A DNA stretch of 64,000 bases from Chitinophagales bacterium (GTDB lineage Bacteria; Bacteroidota; Bacteroidia; Chitinophagales; UBA8649): the NCBI GenBank assembly GCA_020635975.1, contig JACJYT010000003.1, forward strand, positions 310,001 through 374,000, read 5' to 3'. The first letter of the stretch is position 1; every line of letters starts with the position of its first letter. The notes under the pieces were generated by a model, which was not told where the DNA came from, searched no databases, and was given only the letters and a program-made list of their open reading frames with translations. Below, in pieces: positions 9,272 to 19,242 of the stretch. Position numbers and translations under genes: made by a program.

Positions 9272-10528
9272 CTAATTTTTTTTAGTACTAAGGGGTAAAG
9301 TTAAGAATATGCTGAGTAAATATACTAAAGCTCTAGAAATGGCAAATAGAATTAAACTAGAGTACATATCGTGAAACCAATAATAGCCTAAAACTATTGG
9401 CAGGATAGAACTCACTAAAAATAGAATTTGCCAAACAAACTCTAATTTTTGCTTACCAGCAATGATAAAGGTATTGGTTAAAGGACTTGTTATAAATTGC
9501 AGTAAAAAAAGTATCGCCAAAACTTGGGCAAAGCTTCCAGAAGTTTCCCATTCCACGCCGAATACAAAAGAAAAAAGAAAGGGCGCTGCAAAAATGAGTA
9601 CAAGGAAAGGTAAAATTGCTAAGAGGCTTAAAGCTCCTAGAGTTTTTAAATAGAGCTTTCTAAAATCTCCAGTGGTATTATATTGCTCCGTTGCTTTTTG
9701 GCGGAATACATCTCCAACAGATCTTGCGATGATTGCAACAGGTAACATGATAACGCGTTGTGTTAAGGCAAAGTAGCCCACTTCGGTTTCTAAATAATAG
9801 AGGGCAAAAACAATGGGTGGACCATTAAGTGCAATGGCGTTTAGCAAATGACCAGGCATTAAAAATAGGGGAAATTGAATATAGGCTCTAGCTAATTTTT
9901 TTAACTCACTAAGTTTAATTTCTTCAAAAATTTTTAGACTAAAAGTGCGCAGATTGCTTAAGGTGGAAGCAATTAAGCCAAGAATTTTTGAAAGGATTAA
10001 ACCCAAGGCTTCTAAATGAAGGTAGCCGAATAATAAGGAGCTAAGTCCAGAGCTAATATTGCTGCTTATTTTAGAAATAGACATGCTTTTATAAGCACTT
10101 ATTCTGTTTGCCCAATGGTAATAGCTTTGATCTGCCCCTAGAACTAGTATGCCAATAATTATCAGCCAACTGTAAGGATAGAGGTCTTCCTGATGGAGTA
10201 GTTGGAATAATTGTTTGCCAAAGAAGATATTTATAAAAGCAAGTAAGAAGCAGAAGCCAACAATAAAGAATTGACTAAGTATTACTAATTTTTTAGCTTC
10301 ATTTTCTTCTGAAGGTAAGATAATGGCTTTTTCATAACGTGCGCTGGCAATTACACCCAATATGCTTATATAGCTTACATAAACCATTAAGATACCGAAG
10401 CTTTCTGGCGAGTAAAGTCGAGTTAGCCAAGGACTAATAAGAATAGGTATTACTTGTGCAATGCTTGTTCCAGAAACTAAAACAAGTGTATTCTTTAAGA
10501 AGCTAGAACTTTTAAATTTTTCAAGCAT
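9272..10528 (-). CDS. Lipopolysaccharide/polysaccharide flippase (Wzx-like, MATE/MOP superfamily)
   Basis: A 418-residue membrane protein with about twelve hydrophobic helices. The N-terminal pattern FLKNTLVLVSGTSIAQVIPI, then LISPWLTRLYSPESFG, is typical of the polysaccharide biosynthesis export (PST/Wzx) family, which flips undecaprenyl-linked repeat units across the inner membrane. It is the first gene of the minus-strand polysaccharide unit, followed after 6 bases by the polymerase-like gene. Confidence 0.88.
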   Translation of the reverse strand: MLEKFKSSSFLKNTLVLVSGTSIAQVIPILISPWLTRLYSPESFGILMVYVSYISILGVIASARYEKAIILPSEENEAKKLVILSQFFIVGFCFLLAFINIFFGKQLFQLLHQEDLYPYSWLIIIGILVLGADQSYYHWANRISAYKSMSISKISSNISSGLSSLLFGYLHLEALGLILSKILGLIASTLSNLRTFSLKIFEEIKLSELKKLARAYIQFPLFLMPGHLLNAIALNGPPIVFALYYLETEVGYFALTQRVIMLPVAIIARSVGDVFRQKATEQYNTTGDFRKLYLKTLGALSLLAILPFLVLIFAAPFLFSFVFGVEWETSGSFAQVLAILFLLQFITSPLTNTFIIAGKQKLEFVWQILFLVSSILPIVLGYYWFHDMYSSLILFAISRALVYLLSIFLTLPLSTKKN

Positions 10529-10572
10529 TCGTAAGAATTAAATGGATTGAAAAATAGGAGAAGTAAAAGGGC

Positions 10573-11721
10573 TTATCCAAGAATTTCTTTCAATTTCTGT
10601 TCTAAAGCACTTCCTCTTAAATCTTTTCCAATTACTACGCCATTAGCATCAATTAAGTAAGCTGCAGGGATAGATTGTACGCCATATTCTTGGGCTGCGG
10701 CATTCGACCAAAATTGTAGGTCGCTTACATGAGTTGGCCAACTCAAACCATCTTGAGCAATAGCATTCATCCAAGCATCTCTTTCCTTATCTAGCGAAAC
10801 GCTGAACACCGTAAAACCCTTGTTTTTGTACGCGTTGTACGCTGCCACAACATTTGGATTTTCTGCTCTACACGGCTTGCACCATGAAGCCCAAAAATCG
10901 ATTAAAACTACTTTTCCTCTTAAATCAGAAAGTTTTAAATCTTGTCCTTGTGGGTTTTTTTGAACAATTTCAGGAGCTGTTGCTCCAATATCTACTTTAG
11001 CAGCAAGGGCTTCCATCTCTGCTTGTTGAATTGCAGCTTGTTCGGCATTTGCTAATTGTTCGCGCATTTCTAAGATGTAGGTAGAGTTGGGCATTAAAGC
11101 GCCAAATTCGTTAAGTTTTGCTTTTACGAATTCAATATCACTCATATCCTTAAGCGCACTCATTAAATAAATGCTGGTTATTGGATCCTTAGAGGCATTA
11201 ATTCTAGATTTTACTTCTTCTTTAAGTGCTTGTTCAGCAGCCATGTATTTAACTTCAATAGCTTGCAATTCCTCTGCACTTGCGCCCGCAAATTGTCTGG
11301 TTTGGTATTCTTGTCCAAAGGCATTCATCTCTTCTTGCTTTGCTATAAAGAAATTAATTACCTCTTGAAAAGCTTGGGCATTTTCACTTTTTAAAATCTG
11401 TACTTCTTTTAAACTCGGATCTTCGGAGTTGGCATTAAATACTATTTCTTCATTATCCAATCTCAGCATCCAATATTTGCCATTCGCCGCAATTCTATAA
11501 AAGCCTGGTTCAGAAACCATTCCTTCAAATTCGTAATTACCTTCAGCGTCTGTAGAGGTGGTATCGATGTCTACTATTTTTTTGAAACTAACGAATTGTA
11601 GTATTAATTCTTGGTTACTTAAGCCAGATAGTTTACCCGATAAATGATAAGTATCTGTTTTTGAAGAACAGGCGCTTAATAGGGCGCTAATAAAAAGAAT
11701 AAAAAATGAAAAATTTCTCAT
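10573..11721 (-). CDS. TlpA-like thioredoxin-domain lipoprotein with N-terminal DUF4369 domain
   Basis: A 382-residue lipoprotein. The lipobox ends at Cys18 (ISALLSACSS). Residues about 25-125 resemble the DUF4369 domain common at the N-terminus of Bacteroidota TlpA-like proteins (HLSGKLSGLSNQELIL). The C-terminal 140 residues form a thioredoxin/AhpC-TSA fold with the redox-active motif WASWCKPC around residue 280 and the cis-Pro region SIPAAYLID. It probably reduces or isomerises disulfides in periplasmic or surface proteins. The gene lies 9 bases after gatB and may be co-transcribed with it. Confidence 0.9.
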   Translation of the reverse strand: MRNFSFFILFISALLSACSSKTDTYHLSGKLSGLSNQELILQFVSFKKIVDIDTTSTDAEGNYEFEGMVSEPGFYRIAANGKYWMLRLDNEEIVFNANSEDPSLKEVQILKSENAQAFQEVINFFIAKQEEMNAFGQEYQTRQFAGASAEELQAIEVKYMAAEQALKEEVKSRINASKDPITSIYLMSALKDMSDIEFVKAKLNEFGALMPNSTYILEMREQLANAEQAAIQQAEMEALAAKVDIGATAPEIVQKNPQGQDLKLSDLRGKVVLIDFWASWCKPCRAENPNVVAAYNAYKNKGFTVFSVSLDKERDAWMNAIAQDGLSWPTHVSDLQFWSNAAAQEYGVQSIPAAYLIDANGVVIGKDLRGSALEQKLKEILG

Positions 11722-11730
11722 CGGTGTTTT

Positions 11731-13176
11731 TTATTTAAGTTTTTCGTTTAAAATTTTTGTAGCAAGCTTAGGGTCTGCCTTGCCTCCAGATTTTTTCATC
11801 ACTTGTCCCATGAACAAGCCCATTAAGCCACTTTTCCCTGCCTTATATTCTGCAACCTTCTCAGGTAACTCAGCTAGCACAGCATCAACATATTTCTCAA
11901 TTTCACTACTGTCTGAATTTTGAATGATGTTAAGCTCCGTTGCTAAAGCTAACAAATTACTATCTGGTTTGCTTAGAAGTGCAGGAAATAAGTTTAAAGA
12001 TGCCGTAGTGAAATTTAATTTAGCATCTTCGATGAGCCCTATAATTTGCGCTATCTTTTCGGCTGCTATTGGAAATTCTTTGATTTCTACCGCCTTCTCG
12101 TTTAGATAGGATTTAACAGGGCCTAATAACCAGTTCGCAGCTGCTTTATAATTACTCGTATGACTTATAATTTCGTTGTAGTACTTCGCCACATATTTGT
12201 CTTCTGAAATAATGTTGGCATCATAAGCAGATAAGCCGTATTTCTCGGTATACTCTTGAAAAAGTTCTGAGGAGAGTTTGGGCATTAGTGCTTTTATGGA
12301 TGCAACTTTAGCATCGCTAACTACAAATGGCGGCAAATCGGGCTCCGGAAAATAGCGATAGTCGTTGGCATTTTCTTTGCTTCTTAAGGTGAAGGTAGAA
12401 CCATCCGCCGCATTGAAAGATCGGGTTTGTTGATCTATTATTCCTCCTTGCTCAATAAGGTCAATTTGTCTTCTTGCTTCAAATTCAATCGCTCTAGCAA
12501 CATTTCGCATAGAGTTCATGTTTTTCACCTCACATCGTTCACCAAATTCTTTAGCTCCTTTTAGTCTCACAGAAATATTGGCATCACAACGCATGCTTCC
12601 CTCTTCCATATTTCCATCGCATATTTCCAAGTAGCGAAGTAGTTTTCTAATTTCTATCAAATACTGATAGGCTTCTTCAGAACTTCTCATATCGGGTTCA
12701 GAAACAATTTCTATAAGCGGAACTCCAGCTCTGTTTAAATCGATTAGGGAGTTATAAGGGTCTAGATCGTGGGTGCTTTTTCCTGCATCTTCTTCTAAGT
12801 GAATTCGAGTAATTCCAATAGTTTTTACTTGCTCATTTACATGAATGTCTAGGTGACCTGCAGTACAAATAGGAGTCTTGTCTTGAGTAATTTGATAGCC
12901 CTTTGGCAAGTCGGCATAAAAGTAGTTTTTTCGAGCAAAACCATTGTATGCTGTAATTTTGCAATTGGTAGCTAAACCCATTTTAATTGCCGAATCTATA
13001 GCGGTTTTATTTACTTTAGGTAAAGTACCAGGGTGACCAAGAGTAATTGGACTTAAATTGGTATTTGGACTAGAGCCAAAGCTCGCATTATCAGAGCAAT
13101 ACATCTTGCTTGCAGTAGATAGCTGAGCATGTACTTCTAAACCTATAACTATTTCGTATTTATCGTATGCAGACAT
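11731..13176 (-). CDS. gatB: Aspartyl/glutamyl-tRNA(Asn/Gln) amidotransferase subunit B
   Basis: A 481-residue GatB. The N-terminus YEIVIGLEVHAQLSTASKMY is diagnostic, followed by LGHPGTLPKVN and the ENANDYRYFPEPDLPP block. The C-terminal GatB/YqeY domain ends in SGGKADPKLATKILNEKL. With GatA and GatC it converts mischarged Glu-tRNA(Gln) or Asp-tRNA(Asn) to the amide form in the cytoplasm. The ATG at 13176 (MSAYDKYEI) is chosen; a longer frame from TTG at 13206 adds ten residues absent from the family. A near-consensus -7 element (TAaaTTcG) lies upstream. gatA and gatC are not in this window. Confidence 0.96.
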   Translation of the reverse strand: MSAYDKYEIVIGLEVHAQLSTASKMYCSDNASFGSSPNTNLSPITLGHPGTLPKVNKTAIDSAIKMGLATNCKITAYNGFARKNYFYADLPKGYQITQDKTPICTAGHLDIHVNEQVKTIGITRIHLEEDAGKSTHDLDPYNSLIDLNRAGVPLIEIVSEPDMRSSEEAYQYLIEIRKLLRYLEICDGNMEEGSMRCDANISVRLKGAKEFGERCEVKNMNSMRNVARAIEFEARRQIDLIEQGGIIDQQTRSFNAADGSTFTLRSKENANDYRYFPEPDLPPFVVSDAKVASIKALMPKLSSELFQEYTEKYGLSAYDANIISEDKYVAKYYNEIISHTSNYKAAANWLLGPVKSYLNEKAVEIKEFPIAAEKIAQIIGLIEDAKLNFTTASLNLFPALLSKPDSNLLALATELNIIQNSDSSEIEKYVDAVLAELPEKVAEYKAGKSGLMGLFMGQVMKKSGGKADPKLATKILNEKLK

Positions 13177-13301
13177 TAAAAACTCATTCAGTTTTAAAAC
13201 AAGCAACGAATTTACGGATTAATATAGATAGTTCTAGGACTTGCTAAAAATTCTTCAATTAAATTAATGAGGGAAAAAAATTGAAATATTCTTAAAGCAA
13301 G

Positions 13302-15854
13302 CTATTGTAGCCTGGAATTGAGTTTGATTTCCTCAATTAAAACTGTTTTTGCCTCCCAAGGATTTTTTATCTGAATAAATTGTCCTTCTCCGTTGCTAGC
13401 AAGTTTTTGCATTAGTTTTTCTCCTTCTTCGTCTTGTCCAAAACCAATTACAGATAAACGAATATTGTTATTGCTTGCTTGCTTTCTAACTTCTTTATTA
13501 AGTTCATTCTCGGTAATTGGTGCATTTACGCTAGAGAATAAACCATCGGTAGCCAAAATGATTTGATTATTGCCATCGCCAATATAGTAGTATTGCAGAA
13601 GTTCATAAGCCGTTTGTAGTCCATATACACCATAAGTAAGTCCTGATGTTTCTAAATTATCGATAGCCTCTATAATTTGTACCTTGTCTGAACCACTAAT
13701 ACTTTCTAGTACCACTTCCGATTTCTGGTTATAGGCAATAATGGCTACTCGGTCGATATCCCTTAACACCAAGGCTAAATTTTTCATCGACTCTTTTAAT
13801 AGTTCCATTTTATTTTCCTTTGCCATAGAGGAAGAAACATCAATTAGAAAAAGAACATTGTTGGCCGCATATTCTTCTTTCGATAATTCTAGCTTGTTTG
13901 TTGCTTCGCTTGGAATAGCTGGTTTCTTGCTTTCTAATTCTTCTAAGGCTAATTCTTTGCTTTTTAACTCCTCCTTGTTAGCTGCTAGTTCCATAGCTAA
14001 GGCAAGCTTTTCTTGTTCCAATTCGGCAGTCTTTTTTGCTAGATTTTCTTCTTGTTCTAATAGCTTGGCATTTTTAGCTGCTAAGCTTTCTTCTGTTCTA
14101 TTTAGTTCTGCTTGCATTGCCGCTTTTTCGGCTTCTAATTGCGCCATGAGGCTTTGAATGGAGTCTAAATTAATAGAATTTTTAACTGGTACGGAGCTAA
14201 TTTCGAGTTCTTCCTCTATCTCAATTGGCTGATTTGCTTCTTCTTCTTCTTCTTCTTGACTTTGATTAGTAGCAAGTAGGGGCTCTTCAAGAGTAGTTTC
14301 GGTTTCCGTAAGATCTACAGCTTGAGGTGGAGTAGATTGCTCGTCTCTGGCAAAGCTAAATTCTGTTCTACCAAAAGACAATTGATTTAAAAACTCTTCT
14401 GGTTTTTGTTCCTCTTTTTTTGCCTCGTAAATACTATTAAACAAATCAGAAACAGGATTGAGATAGATGCGAATAATTTCATTATCATCATCTATTCGAA
14501 TCAAGCTTTCGCCAGAGATATAATTATCAGCAGAGGCAACAATCTTATAGTCATCTTTCTCTAAGTTAAGAATCGCCATTCCCTTATAATCTGATTTTAT
14601 ATTGCGTGTTTTCTTTTTGTTTAAGATGGGACCATAGTAAATATCCGCATCAGGAATAGGATCTAAGCTTTTTTTATCGATTACTCGTACCACATAATCC
14701 TTGCTTGGCACAGAAGTCACCTCGCTTTCTTCTACCACTGGAGTTTTCCATGTTTGCAAACTATTCTCTTTAACACTTGGTAATTCCTTGATTTCTGAAG
14801 GAGGAACTTGGTACGGCTCTTCAGTCTTCGCTATAGTCGTTAAGGCCAGAGTAGGGGATTCATAAGGAGAAGATGGACTAACGGGATTTGTGCTTGTTGT
14901 TAGCTTGTTTTCCGATTCGGACTTGTAATATAAATCATCTTTAGGAATACTTTGTTCAAAAGCAGATGGTTTTTTGCTTTCTAGTGGCTCTAAGGCTAAG
15001 TTTTCCTTTTGCTCCTCTTCATTAGGTAGAACAATGGCTTGTTCTGGATTGTCTACCTTATTTGGTGTTTTTTTGTCGAGTTCACTGGGTAAATTATCCT
15101 GTTTTATTGGTAATTTTTCTTTTTCTTCTAGCTTGTTGAGGGCAAGTTCTTCTTGAGCAAATTCTAGCGGTAATATGGGTTCCAAACGAACTTTGAGGTA
15201 GCCAGAATTTTGACCTAGAAAGAAAAAACTATGGTGAGGCTTATAATTGGGATGCTCTACGATAATTTCGTAGTTTCCTGTTGGAAGTTTAGAACCAAAA
15301 TCGCCATTTTTATCGGCAAAGAAACTTGCATTTCCTTTAGAGCTTAGGTTGATAATCTGCACACTCGCTCCACTCAAAGGAATTTCACTTTCAATTTCTG
15401 CTACATTGCCAAAAAGTTCTCCCTTTGGTTTGCTATGTTCTGGTTTAGCCATCGGACACTGTATATAAGCAGTTGGCGATAGGGCCTTAATGTTTCCTGT
15501 TATTTTTAGTTCGTAGGCTTCTGGACTAGTATTAAAGTAAATTGGGAATTTACGGGTAAAGGATCCAGTTCCTGAGGTATAATATATGGCTTTAATCAAG
15601 GCGGTTTCTCCTGGGTAAATTGCTTGATTTGGATAAATAATCTCTAAGTCATTTTCTGAAAATAGGGGAAGTATACTTACTGCATGCTTACTATTGTTGG
15701 TTATTTGAAAGCTGGCAGCTTGATTTTCCCATAAAGAAACGTCTCCGAAATTGTACGTTGCATTGTCAATTTCAATGCCTAATTTCTTTAACTTTTGACC
15801 GAAACTAGTATTAAAACTAAGAAGATATAAGAATATAAGGATGAACTTTTTCAA
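13302..15854 (-). CDS. Secreted mosaic protein: DUF1573-like, carboxypeptidase-regulatory, coiled-coil and VWA domains
   Basis: About 850 residues from a TTG start that gives a clean signal peptide (KKFILIFLYLLSFNTSFGQ). In order, the protein has an Ig-like DUF1573/ASH-type domain (YNFGDVSLWENQAASFQITN) to about residue 125 and a carboxypeptidase-regulatory-like fold (LSGASVQIINLS). A long acidic, disordered linker follows, then a second such fold (PDADIYYGP), an acidic stretch, an 80-residue coiled coil (AQLEAEKAAMQAELNRTEES) and a C-terminal VWA domain. The VWA domain has an intact metal-site motif DVSSSMA near residue 672, followed by TDGLFSS. Longer frames from ATGs at 15977 or 15938 would run through the divergent TonB-receptor gene. 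Function is unknown; a peptidoglycan- or surface-associated binding protein is plausible. Confidence 0.75.
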   Translation of the reverse strand: MKKFILIFLYLLSFNTSFGQKLKKLGIEIDNATYNFGDVSLWENQAASFQITNNSKHAVSILPLFSENDLEIIYPNQAIYPGETALIKAIYYTSGTGSFTRKFPIYFNTSPEAYELKITGNIKALSPTAYIQCPMAKPEHSKPKGELFGNVAEIESEIPLSGASVQIINLSSKGNASFFADKNGDFGSKLPTGNYEIIVEHPNYKPHHSFFFLGQNSGYLKVRLEPILPLEFAQEELALNKLEEKEKLPIKQDNLPSELDKKTPNKVDNPEQAIVLPNEEEQKENLALEPLESKKPSAFEQSIPKDDLYYKSESENKLTTSTNPVSPSSPYESPTLALTTIAKTEEPYQVPPSEIKELPSVKENSLQTWKTPVVEESEVTSVPSKDYVVRVIDKKSLDPIPDADIYYGPILNKKKTRNIKSDYKGMAILNLEKDDYKIVASADNYISGESLIRIDDDNEIIRIYLNPVSDLFNSIYEAKKEEQKPEEFLNQLSFGRTEFSFARDEQSTPPQAVDLTETETTLEEPLLATNQSQEEEEEEANQPIEIEEELEISSVPVKNSINLDSIQSLMAQLEAEKAAMQAELNRTEESLAAKNAKLLEQEENLAKKTAELEQEKLALAMELAANKEELKSKELALEELESKKPAIPSEATNKLELSKEEYAANNVLFLIDVSSSMAKENKMELLKESMKNLALVLRDIDRVAIIAYNQKSEVVLESISGSDKVQIIEAIDNLETSGLTYGVYGLQTAYELLQYYYIGDGNNQIILATDGLFSSVNAPITENELNKEVRKQASNNNIRLSVIGFGQDEEGEKLMQKLASNGEGQFIQIKNPWEAKTVLIEEIKLNSRLQ

Positions 15855-15900
15855 GGTAAAAGTGTTGTTTGTAGGTTTAAACGATTTAATTGCATACAAT

Positions 15901-18306
15901 ATGATGCCAAAAATCAGATATCTGCAAAAATCTATCATTTTTTCGACTTTTGCATGGTTTTTAAGCTGTAATTTCATCTTCGCCCAAACAGCGAAATTAG
16001 AAGGTAAACTGGTAGATGCAAAAAATAACGAAGCGATACCTTTTGCCTCTGTTTTTATTCAAAACACCACGATAGGTACAACAAGTGATTTAGATGGCTA
16101 TTTTGTATTAGAAAATTTAGAACCGGGCTTATATAATGTTGAAGCTTCTTGCTTAGCTTTTAAATCAAAAGTTATTTACGAAGTGGAAGTCTTTAATAAT
16201 AGACCTAGCTTTATTTTGTTTGAACTAGAAAGCAGCGAAGAGGAATTAGAGGAGGTAGTCGTTAAGGCTAAAGCGTTTAATAAAGTAGAAGAAACTCCTC
16301 TCTCCATACGTAGTATAGGAATCAACGAAATTCAGCGCTATCCAGGTGGCAATAGAGATCTATCTAAAGTTATTCAATCTTTGCCTGGAGTCGCCTCTTC
16401 TGTTTCTTTTAGAAATGATATAATTATAAGAGGGGGAGCACCATCTGAAAATCGATTTTATTTAGAAGATATAGAAATTCCAACTATAAATCACTTCAGC
16501 ACCCAAGGAGCATCAGGTGGACCTGTAGGTATGATTAATGTAGATTTTATTCGCGAGGTGGATTTTATGAGTGGTGCATTTCCTGCTAATCGAGGAAATT
16601 CTCTGAGTTCTATTATGAATATAAAGTTAATTGATGGCAGAGACGATCGACCAGGGGCTACCTTTACTATAGGGGCGAGCGAAGTTGCTGCAGCTTTCGA
16701 AACACCATTAAAGGACAAGGGCAATTTGATTTTTGCGGCAAGAACCTCTTACCTTCAGCTGCTCTTTAAGGCCTTAGGCTTACCTTTCTTACCTACCTAC
16801 AACGATTTTCAGTTCAAAACTAAGTTAAAGTTAAATACAAAGAATGAGTTAACTATTTTGGGACTAGGAGCTATAGATATTTTTAAGCTGAATTTAGATG
16901 CAAATGAAACTCCAGATCAACAATATGTTCTAGGCTATTTGCCAGATAATGACCAATGGAATTATACCATTGGGCTTCGACATAAATTATTTTTGGAGAA
17001 TAGTTATTGGACTTTTATTGCGAGTAGAAGTATGTTCAATAATAGAGTACTTAAATATCAAGATAATGATGATAGTTCTGAGGATAATTTAAACTTAAAA
17101 ATTGTATCTCAGGAAATTGACAATAAATTTCGCGTAGAGAATACGGCTAGAATTAAATCTTGGAAATATACTTTTGGCTTAGGAGGAGAAATTTCGACTT
17201 ATAAAAATTCCACTTTTAACAAACTATATATCCCTAATGTCGGGGAGCAAAGTGTCAGTTTCAATAGCAATTTAGTATTCGGGAAATATAATGCTTTTGG
17301 ACAGCTTAGTAGAGGTTTTTTTAATGAGCGCTTAGACCTTTCTCTTGGGCTTAGAATAGATGGTGCAAGCTATAACAAGAGTATGGCTAATCCTTTTCGG
17401 CAATTTTCTCCAAGATTTTCTTTGAATTTTGGAATCACGGAGCGTCTGAGTTTAAATTTCAATTCTGGAATTTATTTTCAACTTCCTGCCTACACCTTAT
17501 TAGGCTACGAAGACAGTGAGGGGAATTTATTGAATCAAAATGCGCTTCAGTTTATAAATAATAAGCAAGTAGTTTTAGGCCTAGAGTATGCCACCAAGAA
17601 AAATTCGAAATTAAGTGCAGAAGCCTTCTTGAAGTTGTACGATAATTATCCTTTTCTTTTAAGCGATTCTATTTCTTTTGCCAATTTAGGTGGAGATTTT
17701 GGTATAATTGGAAGCGATCTAGCAGATGCAAGCTCCGAAGGGAGATCTTATGGTTTAGAACTATTGTTTCAACAAAAATTGTTCAAGGGTTGGTATGGGA
17801 TAGTGGCCTACACTTTATATTGGAGTGAATTTAAAGATAAGAAAGGTGATTTTGTGCCATCTGCTTGGGATGCGCGCCATATAATAAGTTTAACAGGAGG
17901 GAAGAAATTTAATAAGAACTGGGAGATTGGGGCTCGTTGGGGGCTTCAAGGTGGTTCTCCTTACACTCCCTACGATTTAAGCTTGTCTGCAATTCCGGAA
18001 AATTGGGATGCAAGTGGCAGGGGTACAAAGAATTATGATTTGTTAAACAGCGAAAGAACCAAATGGACACATCAATTAAACGTTCGCATAGATAAAAGAT
18101 GGTTTTTTCAGAAGTGGAGTTTGAACTTATATTTAGATGTACAGAATGTTTATAATTTTAAGGGAGAATCTGCTCCTGAAGTCAATGTTGAAAGAGATGC
18201 CAATGGAATTCCGCTATTAAATTCTAATGGAAGCTATTCGCCATATACTTTTACCAACGAAATTGGAGTTCTATTACCATCTATAGGCATAGTCGTAAAA
18301 ATATAG
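15901..18306 (+). CDS. TonB-dependent receptor with N-terminal carboxypeptidase-regulatory domain
   Basis: About 801 residues. The signal peptide MPKIRYLQKSIIFSTFAWFL ends near FIFAQ. It is followed by a carboxypeptidase-regulatory-like domain (LEGKLVDAKNNEAIPFASVF), a plug domain (DLSKVIQSLPGVASS, IIRGGAPSENRFYLEDIEIP) and a beta-barrel with a C-terminal strand ending in VKI. It is an outer membrane importer energised by TonB; the substrate is unknown and no SusD partner is adjacent. A longer frame from 15841 exists, but the ATGs at 15901/15904 give a proper signal peptide and leave room for a divergent promoter with the VWA gene. Confidence 0.9.
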   Translation: MMPKIRYLQKSIIFSTFAWFLSCNFIFAQTAKLEGKLVDAKNNEAIPFASVFIQNTTIGTTSDLDGYFVLENLEPGLYNVEASCLAFKSKVIYEVEVFNNRPSFILFELESSEEELEEVVVKAKAFNKVEETPLSIRSIGINEIQRYPGGNRDLSKVIQSLPGVASSVSFRNDIIIRGGAPSENRFYLEDIEIPTINHFSTQGASGGPVGMINVDFIREVDFMSGAFPANRGNSLSSIMNIKLIDGRDDRPGATFTIGASEVAAAFETPLKDKGNLIFAARTSYLQLLFKALGLPFLPTYNDFQFKTKLKLNTKNELTILGLGAIDIFKLNLDANETPDQQYVLGYLPDNDQWNYTIGLRHKLFLENSYWTFIASRSMFNNRVLKYQDNDDSSEDNLNLKIVSQEIDNKFRVENTARIKSWKYTFGLGGEISTYKNSTFNKLYIPNVGEQSVSFNSNLVFGKYNAFGQLSRGFFNERLDLSLGLRIDGASYNKSMANPFRQFSPRFSLNFGITERLSLNFNSGIYFQLPAYTLLGYEDSEGNLLNQNALQFINNKQVVLGLEYATKKNSKLSAEAFLKLYDNYPFLLSDSISFANLGGDFGIIGSDLADASSEGRSYGLELLFQQKLFKGWYGIVAYTLYWSEFKDKKGDFVPSAWDARHIISLTGGKKFNKNWEIGARWGLQGGSPYTPYDLSLSAIPENWDASGRGTKNYDLLNSERTKWTHQLNVRIDKRWFFQKWSLNLYLDVQNVYNFKGESAPEVNVERDANGIPLLNSNGSYSPYTFTNEIGVLLPSIGIVVKI

Positions 18307-18355
18307 TTCAAAATGAAGCAATATTAAAAACAAAGCTTTAGTTTTATCTAAGGAA

Positions 18356-19135
18356 ATGAAAAGAATCGTAGTAAGCATAATATTTCTAATTGGTATATTG
18401 AGTCAATTACAAGCTCAAAAAAAGTCTAAAATCTACACGGCCTTAGATGAAGAGAATGCTATCTTCAAGAATGAATGGAGTATAGGCTTAAGAATGCATA
18501 CGAATGGTATCGGTGCTTTTTATGAAAGGGTTTGGATTAAAAACATCTATAAAAAGAACGTTTTACAAACTAACTTTTTTTATTTCAACAATTTTAAACA
18601 AAAGAAAGTAAAGTCAGATTACGCTCAAGTATATGATGCCAAAGGCTATTTCTATGGAAAGCAGAATAATTTTTGGAACCTTAATTTACTTTTCGGTCAA
18701 CGGAAAATTTTAGCCGAGAAGGCAGATTATTCTGGTGTACGAGTTGCCATGGTATATATGGGAGGTTTGAGTTTAGGGATTTTGAAACCCTATGGCTTAT
18801 TGGTAACCCAACCCGATTTAAGTTCCCCACAGCCAGAGCTTATTTATTATAACATAGAAAATGAAGCGATCTTTTTAAACCAAGATCCTAGCTATGATGT
18901 TTATGGTGCAGCTGGATTGGCAAGAGGTTTTAACAAGATCAAACCTATTCCAGGAATTCATGCAAAGTTTGGATTCAACTTTGATTGGGCTTCTCATGAA
19001 TATCTCGTAAAAAGCATTGAGGTTGGCGCACAACTAGATGTTTATTACAAGAAACTCCCAGTAATGATTACCGATAGAAACAAGCCCTACATCCTTAATT
19101 TCTACATTTCCTTTCAATTGGGCAAGCGTTGGTAA
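18356..19135 (+). CDS. Secreted or outer-membrane protein of unknown function
   Basis: A 259-residue protein with a signal peptide (MKRIVVSIIFLIGILSQLQA, then Q). The remainder alternates aromatic and polar residues in beta-strand fashion (WSIGLRMHTNGIGAFYERVW) and ends with LNFYISFQLGKRW, resembling a small outer membrane beta-barrel with a terminal aromatic residue. It starts 49 bases after the TonB receptor gene and may be co-transcribed with it. No family assignment is possible from the sequence alone. Confidence 0.7.
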   Translation: MKRIVVSIIFLIGILSQLQAQKKSKIYTALDEENAIFKNEWSIGLRMHTNGIGAFYERVWIKNIYKKNVLQTNFFYFNNFKQKKVKSDYAQVYDAKGYFYGKQNNFWNLNLLFGQRKILAEKADYSGVRVAMVYMGGLSLGILKPYGLLVTQPDLSSPQPELIYYNIENEAIFLNQDPSYDVYGAAGLARGFNKIKPIPGIHAKFGFNFDWASHEYLVKSIEVGAQLDVYYKKLPVMITDRNKPYILNFYISFQLGKRW

Positions 19136-19201
19136 ATGTCAAAAAATGGCAATTTTTCGTTTTTTTGGAAGAAATAATTCTTTTAAATGTAAGGGTGGTT
19201 G

Positions 19202-19209
19202 TATATTTG
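19202..19209 (+). promoter_or_regulatory. -7 promoter element (TAtaTTTG)
   Basis: An exact TAnnTTTG match lies 33 bases before the ATG of the BNR-repeat T9SS gene at 19243, in the 107-base gap after the preceding gene. Confidence 0.45.
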
Positions 19210-19242
19210 AAAGGTTAAGAAAAATTTAATAAAAATTTAAGT

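Noticed and set aside
15855..15977. Extended N-terminus of the VWA protein from the ATG at 15977
   Set aside because: It would run antisense through the signal peptide of the TonB receptor and lacks a signal sequence; the TTG at 15854 gives a normal one.
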